Part shown: piece by piece, positions 7,322-13,268 of the stretch
How positions within the stretch are numbered: position 1 is the stretch's first letter
Layout of the letters: each line of letters opens with the position of its first letter
DNA from: BS150m-G50 sp964517435
GTDB lineage: Bacteria; CAIWAD01; BS150m-G50
Assembly: GCA_964517435.1 (NCBI GenBank)
Contig: CAZFEC010000061.1
Span: forward strand, 1-13,268
Reading direction: 5' to 3'
Length of the DNA: 13,268 nt
Notes under the pieces: generated by a model
What the model was told of the DNA's origin: nothing
The model's input: only the letters and a program-made list of their open reading frames with translations
The model's database searches: none
Made by a program: the position numbers and the translations under genes

Positions 7322-8005
7322 TTGCTCGACTTACTCACTCTGCAGACGACATCACCCAATCCCGACCTGGTGACCATCATCTTCACGGTGGTGCTGGCTT
7401 TTCTATTGTCGACCCTGATCGCCATCGTCTATCGCAAGACCTTCCGCGGCCTGTCCTACTCCCGCAACTTCGTCCAGGCTTTAATCCTGAGTTCGATCGT
7501 CTCCGCGACGGTCATGCACGCCATCGGCGACAGCCTGGCGCGGGGACTGGGTATGCTGGGCGCCCTGGCCATCATCCGCTTCCGGACCACCTTCAAGGAT
7601 CCCAAGGACATTATCTTCATGTTCGCCGCTCTGGCCGCCGGTATCGCCTGCGGTGTGCTCGGTTTCGACATCGCCCTGGTCGGCACTCTCTTCTTCTGCC
7701 TGATCGCCATCGTCATTTATCACAGTCCCTTCGGACGGGAGAGCACCTTTGACGGGCTGCTCCGGTTCAGCCTCGCCAACGATCCCACCGCCAGGCGACA
7801 GTTGGAGGAGGCGCTGCAGAACGGCTGCCGCCTGTTCGCGCTGGTGACGCTGCGGGACATGTCGCAGGGGGAGCGCCTGGACTACGCCTACCATGTAAAG
7901 CTGCGCCGCAAGGTCACCAAGGCGGATTTTCTGAGTGAACTCTCCCGGGTGGAATCGATCAAGGGATTGAACCTGGCCCTGCAGGAATCGACGGTGGAGC
8001 TATGA
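7322..8005 (+). CDS. DUF4956 family integral membrane protein
   Basis: The protein is 227 aa, a normal family length, and reads from a TTG start. Four predicted membrane helices lie at about 17-37, 50-66, 97-112 and 116-136. The hallmark segment sits between helices 2 and 3: GALAIIRFRT (80-89) followed by KDPKD (92-96), then the small-residue helix FMFAALAAGIACG. The C-terminal ~90 residues are soluble, probably cytosolic, and of mixed alpha/beta character. DUF4956 proteins have no established biochemical function; they recur beside VTC-domain and CotH-type genes. The layout of a GA-rich core followed by a small C-terminal domain loosely recalls MgtC-type membrane proteins (inference). The stop overlaps the next start (ATGA at 8002-8005), so translation is probably coupled. 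Because no other inner-membrane transporter is encoded in the operon, this protein is the best candidate for the inner-membrane conduit. Confidence 0.9.
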   Translation: MLDLLTLQTTSPNPDLVTIIFTVVLAFLLSTLIAIVYRKTFRGLSYSRNFVQALILSSIVSATVMHAIGDSLARGLGMLGALAIIRFRTTFKDPKDIIFMFAALAAGIACGVLGFDIALVGTLFFCLIAIVIYHSPFGRESTFDGLLRFSLANDPTARRQLEEALQNGCRLFALVTLRDMSQGERLDYAYHVKLRRKVTKADFLSELSRVESIKGLNLALQESTVEL

Positions 8006-9042
8006 GCGGCGAATTTCACATCAAGAGGCTGTTCAAACCGCTTTACATCACCTGGGTGCTGGCGACGGCGCTGGTGTTGCTGATCGTCTTCAATTACCGG
8101 AGCGAGGTCAGCGATTTCTACGGCATCGCTGAGAGCAGCGAGGTGGAGGTCAGCTACGAAAGCGCAACCATCGTTAAGCAGCTGCGGGTTATTCCGGGTC
8201 AGGAGGTGGTCGCGGGGAAGCTGCTGGTGGAGCTGGAGCGCCCGGAGCTGACGGTCGAACTCAATCGGCTCCGACATCAACTTTCGGAGCTGACGGCGGC
8301 GCGACAAATCTGGCTGAAGCAGACCCGCGCCCGCATGGCAGAGCTGGAGGCGCTGCGGTTGGCGGAAACCAGTGATCTGGACTACCAGTTGCAGACAGCG
8401 CGGGCGCAATTGCGGATGAACCGCGCGCTGGCGGCCGAGCTGCCCAGCCTGCGGGAACCGGTGACCGGGGTGAGTGAAGCGGACAGCAGCGCCAACCCGT
8501 TGCTGCTGGAAATCGAGCGGCTGGAAACCGCCCGGCGACTGGCGGAGGAGCCCTACCGGTTGCAGATCGCCGGCCTGGAAGAGGAGCTGCAACCGCCCGA
8601 CCCGCAACAGATCGAAATCGACCGCCTCATCCGTGAGTTGCTCCTGCTGGAGGAGGAAGAGGCCAAGTTGACGATAACCGCCCAGACCGCCGGCCTGATC
8701 GGCGTGGTGAATTACAGGCACGGCGAGACGGTGCCGCCCTACAGCGCGATCCTCACCCTGCATTCGAAGGCACCGGCCCTGGTGCGGGGTTACATCCACG
8801 AAAACAGCCTCAATCAGGTCACCCTCGGCCAGCGGGTGCAACTGGTGTCGCTCACCACCGGTACCTACAGTATCCCGGGTGAGATCGTGGGTGTTGGTTC
8901 CCGTATCGTGCCGTTCCCGCCGCGGCTGGCCAAACGCGCCGCCGTCACCATCTGGGGACGCGAAGTGATGGTCCGCATCGACGGGGAGAACGATTTCCTG
9001 CTGGGCGAGAAGGTCCTGATCCGGGCGGGTCGCGGACGATGA
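8002..9042 (+). CDS. HlyD-like periplasmic adaptor (membrane-fusion protein)
   Basis: The protein is 346 aa, with one N-terminal membrane anchor at about 14-31 and the rest periplasmic. The first lipoyl half-motif (about 47-75) contains VKQLRVIPGQEVVAGKLLVE. A long alpha-helical hairpin follows (about 76-220), rich in Leu/Glu/Arg heptads and broken by a Pro/Ser/Gly-rich turn near 145-165. The second lipoyl half is at about 224-255 (TAQTAGLIGVV, HGETV), and the beta-barrel domain runs to the end (VRGYIHENSLNQVTLGQRV). Adaptors of this type bridge an inner-membrane transporter to a TolC-like duct. It starts at ATG 8002, overlapping the DUF4956 stop, with a GGTGGAG sequence 2-3 bases upstream. 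Its own stop overlaps the next start (ATGA, 9039-9042). What is odd is the absence of an ABC, MFS or RND partner in the operon. Confidence 0.9.
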   Translation: MSGEFHIKRLFKPLYITWVLATALVLLIVFNYRSEVSDFYGIAESSEVEVSYESATIVKQLRVIPGQEVVAGKLLVELERPELTVELNRLRHQLSELTAARQIWLKQTRARMAELEALRLAETSDLDYQLQTARAQLRMNRALAAELPSLREPVTGVSEADSSANPLLLEIERLETARRLAEEPYRLQIAGLEEELQPPDPQQIEIDRLIRELLLLEEEEAKLTITAQTAGLIGVVNYRHGETVPPYSAILTLHSKAPALVRGYIHENSLNQVTLGQRVQLVSLTTGTYSIPGEIVGVGSRIVPFPPRLAKRAAVTIWGREVMVRIDGENDFLLGEKVLIRAGRGR

Positions 9043-10319
9043 AACCCCGATTAACACTTGCCGCCATCTCCGTGCTGCTGCTGATCGTCGGTTTCATGCC
9101 GACGGCCCCGGCGGCGGAGGAAACCGCTACGGTCGGCGAATTCCTGGCTACCGCGCTGGAGGATCAGAGTGTCGCGCAACGGGAAGAGGTGACACGGTTC
9201 CTGGAGGAGGCACCCGGCGGATTCCCCTTCCTGCGGTCGCTCGAATTCCGCACCGAAACCGACCGCTTCGCCCTCTCCAACCAGAAATACGCCCTGCGCT
9301 ATTACCCCGGCAGCCTGTCGGAGCATCGCAGCAGCCGCGCCTGGCGGAAACAGGCGGTGACGACCGCCCGGCAGGAACAGGTGCTGCAGCTGCATCTGGC
9401 GCTGGTCTGGCGCTACCGCCTCGTGCTGGAGTACCTCCATGCGCAGGAACAGCTGGAGTTGAACCGCGATCTGCTCCAACTCCGGAGGGATCGCCTGCAG
9501 GTGCTGAACCGGAGCAGCGCCAGCCTCGACTTCGATTTCGAAGATCTGGTGCGCGCACAGGAACGGTATACCGAGACCGAGTTGGAGCTCATCGAGCTGG
9601 AAATCCGGGAGCGGCAACTGAGCGGAGAGATCCACCACTGGCTTCCCGCCGGTACGCGGCTCGCTTGCGACCGGGAAGCGCTGCCGGCGGCGGATTGGAT
9701 CGCCGGTCTGCTCGATACGCTGAGCCTGACCGCCATCGCCTCACCCTATCTGAGCGCCAGCCGGGCGGAAGTGGAACTGGCGGGAGCGGAATACGATCTC
9801 AAACGGACTCAGGCGCGGCGGATCATCAACTTTTTTGAGATGACCTGGGACAATGAGAACCGTCTCGAACCGCATGAAGCTCTCTTTGTGGAGTTCGGGT
9901 TGAAAATACCGCTGCGTACCGGCGATCAACCGGAACTGAACCGGAGCCAGCTGAAACAGCTGACCGCGACTGCCGCGTACGAGGAGGCGAACCGGGAGCT
10001 GGCATTTGAATTGGCACAGGTGGAGTCGAACCTGCGGGGCCTGCTGGCACAGGTGTCGCGGCTGGCGGCATTCGAGGCCGAAGCTCCGGCGACAGCCGCC
10101 CTGACCACTCTGAAACAGTACGAGGGAGCATCGCCGCTTTCTCTGCTGCGACTGCGTGAGAGCGTCATCAAGCGAGAACTGCAGCAGACATCGCTCCTCT
10201 ATTCGCTGCGTATTGAGTACATTAATTTACTGGACTTAAGCGGTGTGCTGGCGAGTTCACCGCTGCGCAACTGGTTGTCCGGTGAGCTGGAAAAGCTGGA
10301 GCCCCCCGGGGAATTCTAA
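9039..10319 (+). CDS. TolC-like outer-membrane efflux protein
   Basis: The protein is 426 aa, within the usual 400-480 range. The signal peptide (K2/R4, hydrophobic 5-19) is probably cut after PAA (residue 26). The remainder is mostly long Leu/Glu/Arg/Gln-rich helices in two halves (about 80-205 and 240-400). A beta-strand stretch, VEFGLKIPLRTGD (284-296), matches the membrane strand typically found before the second helical hairpin of TolC relatives. It would form the outer-membrane/periplasmic duct that docks on the HlyD-like adaptor encoded just upstream, with which it shares an ATGA overlap. The sequence is divergent from classical TolC, so the assignment rests on architecture, signal peptide and gene pairing. 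Confidence 0.8.
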   Translation: MKPRLTLAAISVLLLIVGFMPTAPAAEETATVGEFLATALEDQSVAQREEVTRFLEEAPGGFPFLRSLEFRTETDRFALSNQKYALRYYPGSLSEHRSSRAWRKQAVTTARQEQVLQLHLALVWRYRLVLEYLHAQEQLELNRDLLQLRRDRLQVLNRSSASLDFDFEDLVRAQERYTETELELIELEIRERQLSGEIHHWLPAGTRLACDREALPAADWIAGLLDTLSLTAIASPYLSASRAEVELAGAEYDLKRTQARRIINFFEMTWDNENRLEPHEALFVEFGLKIPLRTGDQPELNRSQLKQLTATAAYEEANRELAFELAQVESNLRGLLAQVSRLAAFEAEAPATAALTTLKQYEGASPLSLLRLRESVIKRELQQTSLLYSLRIEYINLLDLSGVLASSPLRNWLSGELEKLEPPGEF

Positions 10320-10323
10320 GACG

Positions 10324-11154
10324 ATGAATGACATTCTGCAGACGGCCAGACCCTATCGCCTCGACCGCTACGAGTCGAAATTCGTGATCCCGGTCGATCT
10401 GATCGAGCCGATCAGCGAGTTCATCGCACCCTACTGCTCGCTGGATGAGTATTCGGCCCGGGCAACCGACCATTACTACCGCGTCAACAACCTCTATTTC
10501 GACACCCACAATTACCTGTTCCTTTCCCGGCGCCTGCACCGGGTTGAAAACCGCTACAACATGCGCATCCGCACCTACTCCGACGACACGACCGCTCCCT
10601 GCTTCTTCGAAATCAAGCAGAAACGGGTGGGAGTCGTCCGCAAGTACCGTCAACGGGTCGAGGAAGATGACTGGCAGCAACAACTGCGGGACCATGAGTT
10701 CAGCACCAACGACAATGGGGGTAACGGCGGCGGCAACGGCAACGGCTTCGTGCTCAGCAACCGGGACCTCTTCATCCAGCTGGTGCTGGCCAACGACGCC
10801 ACCCCGAAGGTGCTGACGCAGTACCGGCGCCGGGCCTTCGTCTCCGATATCGATGAATACGCCCGGGTCACCTTCGATCGCGAACTGCGCTTTCGCCCGG
10901 AGGAGGGTTACGACCTGCTACCGGGCCGGGGACGGATGATCCCGCTCGACAACTCCACCCTCTTCGATCCCGCCTGCGAGGTAGTACTGGAAATGAAATG
11001 CTACTCGACTGCTGTGCCGTTCTGGATGATCGACCTGATCAGCCACTTCGATCTGCGTCGCCGCCCCTTCTCCAAGTATGTGACCGGCATCTCGGAAGTG
11101 CTGCAGCTGGATGAGTACTACAGCGATTTCCGGCATGTGACGGGAGTCTGCTGA
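10324..11154 (+). CDS. VTC-domain protein (triphosphate-tunnel, putative polyphosphate polymerase-like)
   Basis: The protein is 276 aa, starting at ATG 10324, 4 bases after the TolC-like stop. The frame is open further upstream to GTG 10243, but that would add 27 residues overlapping the previous gene. There is no signal peptide or membrane helix, so it is cytosolic or membrane-associated through partners. The tunnel-lining charged residues of VTC/TTM enzymes are visible in order: E17-x-K19; R81-x-R83; E96-x-K98-x-K100; R106-K107 and R109; R168-R-R170; R186; E223-x-K225; and FSKY with K251. In yeast Vtc4 the equivalent tunnel binds triphosphate and Mn2+ and makes polyphosphate from ATP. Bacterial members are often found with DUF4956 and CotH genes, and their products are less certain. 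A low-complexity Asn/Gly stretch (129-141) interrupts the domain, probably as a flexible loop. Identification of the domain is firm; polymerase activity is inference. Confidence 0.9.
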   Translation: MNDILQTARPYRLDRYESKFVIPVDLIEPISEFIAPYCSLDEYSARATDHYYRVNNLYFDTHNYLFLSRRLHRVENRYNMRIRTYSDDTTAPCFFEIKQKRVGVVRKYRQRVEEDDWQQQLRDHEFSTNDNGGNGGGNGNGFVLSNRDLFIQLVLANDATPKVLTQYRRRAFVSDIDEYARVTFDRELRFRPEEGYDLLPGRGRMIPLDNSTLFDPACEVVLEMKCYSTAVPFWMIDLISHFDLRRRPFSKYVTGISEVLQLDEYYSDFRHVTGVC

Positions 11155-11241
11155 TCTCAAATCCTCGCCTGGCAACTCTTCGTTCCCCTAGCAGTCCGAC
11201 TCGGATATCTTCCTCTTTGTTGCGATATTACAGCAAACGGG

Positions 11242-11247
11242 AAGGAG
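11242..11247 (+). promoter_or_regulatory. Ribosome binding site (AAGGAG)
   Basis: A consensus AAGGAG lies 6 bases before the ATG at 11254. It is stronger than any RBS inside the operon, in keeping with an independently and highly translated secreted protein. Confidence 0.75.
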
Positions 11248-11253
11248 TTCTCT

Positions 11254-13200
11254 ATGAGAAAGACATTCATCAATTCTATCGTATTCATCGGGATAATCAC
11301 AAGCCCGCTGCTGGCGGAAACAGGTGGCAAGACCGCCGAGGGCATCACGGATCCGCACGCGAGTGTTACCGCCGCGACCGCTGTGGTGCAGGCACCGGCC
11401 ATTCAGGACCGCGTTCGCGACCGGGATGTGCTGCTGGAGGAAAGCTTCGACGCCGGGATACCACCCGACTGGTTCGTCGGAAACGGCGGATCGAGCGCCG
11501 ACACCTGGGAAGGCGTTCCTGATTTTGAAGGTCAGACGCTGGACGGCACTCCCTTCGCCATGGTCTGGGACCCGAGCGGATCGAACCTGATGGAGGAGGA
11601 GTTGATGTCCCCGCATGTGGATGCCGGGGGATATCCGGAAGTCACCCTCGAGTTCGATCAGCTGTTTTATTCCGAGTTCTGGATGAACTATGGTCAGGTC
11701 TGGGTCTGGGATGGGGACTGGGTCCAGGTTTATCATGTGGATTCACCGACCGGCGGGTGGGGGACACCGGAACATGTCGTCATCGATCTGACACCCTATG
11801 CCAATCCCCTGCTTACCGTCGACTTCTTCTACCATTCCGATCCGAGTGGAGATCCCTTCGCCTTCTGGGCGGTGGACAATGTCACCATCGAGGGTTGGGA
11901 ACCGGCGGAACCGATCGTCTACGGCACCGTTGTCGATCCGGACGGCGTCGCGGTACTGCCGGAGTACATGTACATCCGGGCGCATCCCTGGTGCCACCCA
12001 TGGGATACGCTGACTTCGTTTGACGGTACGATTATGTACTGGCTGGACGCGGGAACCGGTCATTACCAGCTGGATTACACACAGTTCCAGCATCCCTGTG
12101 GTCCAGGTGACATGGTAAATCTCTTCTTCCTGGACGAGGAAGCGCCGGAGGAGAATCAACCGTTCCACGAAGATCCCGTATGGGTTGACGGTATCAATCC
12201 GGTGCAGAATGACGCGACGCTGAGCTGGGACCGGCAGTACTGGTTTCAGGCCATGGCTACGGAGGAAGTGACCATAACCGTCCCCAAGGGTAAAAAAGCC
12301 CTCGCCGTTATAGGGGAAGCCGACTACGACGGTCATTTCAGCGTGAAGACCTGGAACTCCGACTCCAACAAGTACGTGGAGTCCGAAACCTGGGATTATG
12401 AGAACGGCGCCAGTCACCATATTTCCGGCGGTGACGTGCTCCCCGGGGGCAGGAAATATAAAGTCCACAACAACAACGACGACGTCTATGGTATTACCAT
12501 CACTGTCAGTGAGCTGAAGAACGGCAGAGGTGGCCGGGAACAGCGGACTATTACTCATGACCCGGCTGTTTCGCTGGGAGGCAAGGACGGCTTCAATTGC
12601 GAGTTCGGCGACATCGTGGACGCCTACTATTTCTATCGCTTTGAACCCGGTTGCGGCACTGGTAGTTTCCCCCAGGTTCTGGGTCCGTCGGGAGTAGGCA
12701 ATCTGGAGGTGGAGTTCGACAGTTACGACAACGTTTACTGGTGGGACCTGCGCCTGCAGATTGATCTGATCGATGTCAGCGGCAGCGGCACCCTCTTTCT
12801 GGAGATGCCGGATGCCGACATTCCGGTAGGCAGTGTCGCGATCTCTCCCACTGACGATGACTGTTTCTTCTATCCCGGCGGCATCTGGACGCCCGGCGTG
12901 CACAGCCTGCACCTCTACACCGATGGGATTCTAAGTTTCGGCGTGGATTGTTTTAATTTCACCTCCAACCTGATCACGGTCGGAGAGCTGGAGATCGTGT
13001 ATGAACCGGATGCGGTCACGCTCAGCTGGACCGATCCCTACGCCGACCCGCCAGACGCGTACCGGATCTTCAGCAGTTCCGAACCTTACAGCGGCTTCAG
13101 TCTGCTGGCGTCTACCTGGAACCTCTTTTTCACCGATCCGGTGGCGGACCGGGAGAAGCGGTTCTATCTGGTGTTGAGGTCGCTGGATCATTTGCCGTGA
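11254..13200 (+). CDS. Secreted multidomain protein: jelly-roll (choice-of-anchor J-like), beta modules and C-terminal FN3
   Basis: The protein is 648 aa with a clear signal peptide (R2/K3, hydrophobic 8-20, likely cut after LLA, residue 21). Residues about 60-217 resemble the choice-of-anchor J / cleaved-adhesin jelly-roll (EESFDAGIPPDWF near the start; AFWAVDNVTIEG at the end). Residues about 222-290 look like a carboxypeptidase-regulatory-type beta-sandwich (VYGTVVDPDG ... GHYQLDY). Residues about 320-430 and 440-580 are further beta-rich segments that I do not recognise. Residues about 585-648 form a divergent FN3-like end (LSWTDP ... KRFYLVLRSL). There are no catalytic motifs; a surface or adhesive role is plausible. 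It lies 99 bases after the VTC gene on the same strand, with no visible terminator between them and its own strong RBS, so read-through from the operon is possible. Confidence 0.88.
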   Translation: MRKTFINSIVFIGIITSPLLAETGGKTAEGITDPHASVTAATAVVQAPAIQDRVRDRDVLLEESFDAGIPPDWFVGNGGSSADTWEGVPDFEGQTLDGTPFAMVWDPSGSNLMEEELMSPHVDAGGYPEVTLEFDQLFYSEFWMNYGQVWVWDGDWVQVYHVDSPTGGWGTPEHVVIDLTPYANPLLTVDFFYHSDPSGDPFAFWAVDNVTIEGWEPAEPIVYGTVVDPDGVAVLPEYMYIRAHPWCHPWDTLTSFDGTIMYWLDAGTGHYQLDYTQFQHPCGPGDMVNLFFLDEEAPEENQPFHEDPVWVDGINPVQNDATLSWDRQYWFQAMATEEVTITVPKGKKALAVIGEADYDGHFSVKTWNSDSNKYVESETWDYENGASHHISGGDVLPGGRKYKVHNNNDDVYGITITVSELKNGRGGREQRTITHDPAVSLGGKDGFNCEFGDIVDAYYFYRFEPGCGTGSFPQVLGPSGVGNLEVEFDSYDNVYWWDLRLQIDLIDVSGSGTLFLEMPDADIPVGSVAISPTDDDCFFYPGGIWTPGVHSLHLYTDGILSFGVDCFNFTSNLITVGELEIVYEPDAVTLSWTDPYADPPDAYRIFSSSEPYSGFSLLASTWNLFFTDPVADREKRFYLVLRSLDHLP

Positions 13201-13239
13201 AGTTGGCACCCACCTTGATGATGGGAAATCTGTACTGAA

Positions 13240-13262
13240 CTGTCTGATTCATAGTCAGACGG
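13240..13262. repeat. Hairpin after the last gene, near the window edge
   Basis: CTGTCTGA (13240-13247) pairs with TCAGACGG (13255-13262), with one G-T wobble and a 7-base loop. It begins 40 bases after the last stop codon, where a terminator would be expected, but the six bases left in the window (TCGGCG) contain no T-run. It may be a rho-dependent or unusual terminator, or simply an inverted repeat. Confidence 0.4.
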
Positions 13263-13268
13263 TCGGCG

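Noticed and set aside
7888..9057. Minus-strand open frame (389 codons) opposite the HlyD-like gene
   Set aside because: The + strand gene has clear adaptor architecture and ATGA overlaps at both ends. The antisense product is Gln/Leu/Arg/Asp-rich with no motif.
10243..10323. Upstream GTG extension of the VTC-domain gene
   Set aside because: It would overlap the TolC-like gene by 77 bases and add 27 residues unrelated to the VTC family. ATG at 10324 gives the expected N-terminus just before the ExK motif.
11743..12912. Minus-strand open frame (389 codons) opposite the last secreted protein
   Set aside because: The + strand gene has a consensus RBS, signal peptide and jelly-roll domain; the antisense translation shows no domain.
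1..13268. CRISPR arrays, insertion sequences, tRNA or rRNA genes, attachment sites
   Set aside because: No spaced direct repeats, transposase motifs, terminal inverted repeats flanking a gene, or cloverleaf/rRNA-like segments were seen on either strand.

Overview
The window (13,268 bases, GC-rich genes separated by AT-richer gaps) reads as chromosomal DNA of a diderm (outer-membrane) bacterium. The evidence is a TolC-like outer-membrane protein, a HlyD-like adaptor and three large proteins with signal peptides. Those three are mosaics of fibronectin type III (FN3), jelly-roll, GEVED and other beta-sandwich modules, and each ends in a C-terminal FN3-like module finishing in an aromatic-rich strand (FYRV or FYLV). 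This style is common in uncultured FCB-type and related candidate phyla (Cloacimonadota, Zixibacteria, Delongbacteria, Eisenbacteria and similar). The phylum is inferred from style only, because there is no rRNA or other marker gene. All recognised genes are on the + strand.

Layout. Bases 5-3472: a very large secreted protein whose N-terminal domain carries a motif series like the zinc hydrolases of the N-formylglutamate amidohydrolase / M14 fold, followed by FN3, Ig-like, CARDB-like and jelly-roll modules. Bases 3473-3807: AT-rich intergenic region with possible promoter elements. Bases 3808-5811: secreted GEVED-domain protein, followed by a clear intrinsic terminator (5841-5876). Bases 5959 (or 5977)-6888: tandem-GNAT acetyltransferase. 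Bases 6888-6995: a 35-codon remnant that looks like the C-terminus of a glyoxalase/VOC protein. Bases 6996-7321: non-coding leader with two perfect hairpins and a candidate promoter. Bases 7322-11154: a tightly packed four-gene operon. Bases 11254-13200: a third secreted multidomain protein, then a hairpin at the right edge.

The most interesting unit is the operon: DUF4956 membrane protein, HlyD-like membrane-fusion protein, TolC-like outer-membrane protein and VTC-domain protein. The first three genes are joined by ATGA stop/start overlaps and the fourth follows after 4 bases. VTC domains are triphosphate-tunnel enzymes, and the eukaryotic Vtc4 makes polyphosphate from ATP and feeds it through a membrane partner. 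Here such a domain is encoded with a small membrane protein and an envelope-spanning adaptor/outer-membrane pair, but no recognisable ABC, RND or MFS pump. A reasonable hypothesis is a synthesis-coupled export machine for polyphosphate or another phosphate-containing polymer, with DUF4956 as the inner-membrane conduit. This is inference from gene order and residues; nothing in the sequence proves the substrate.
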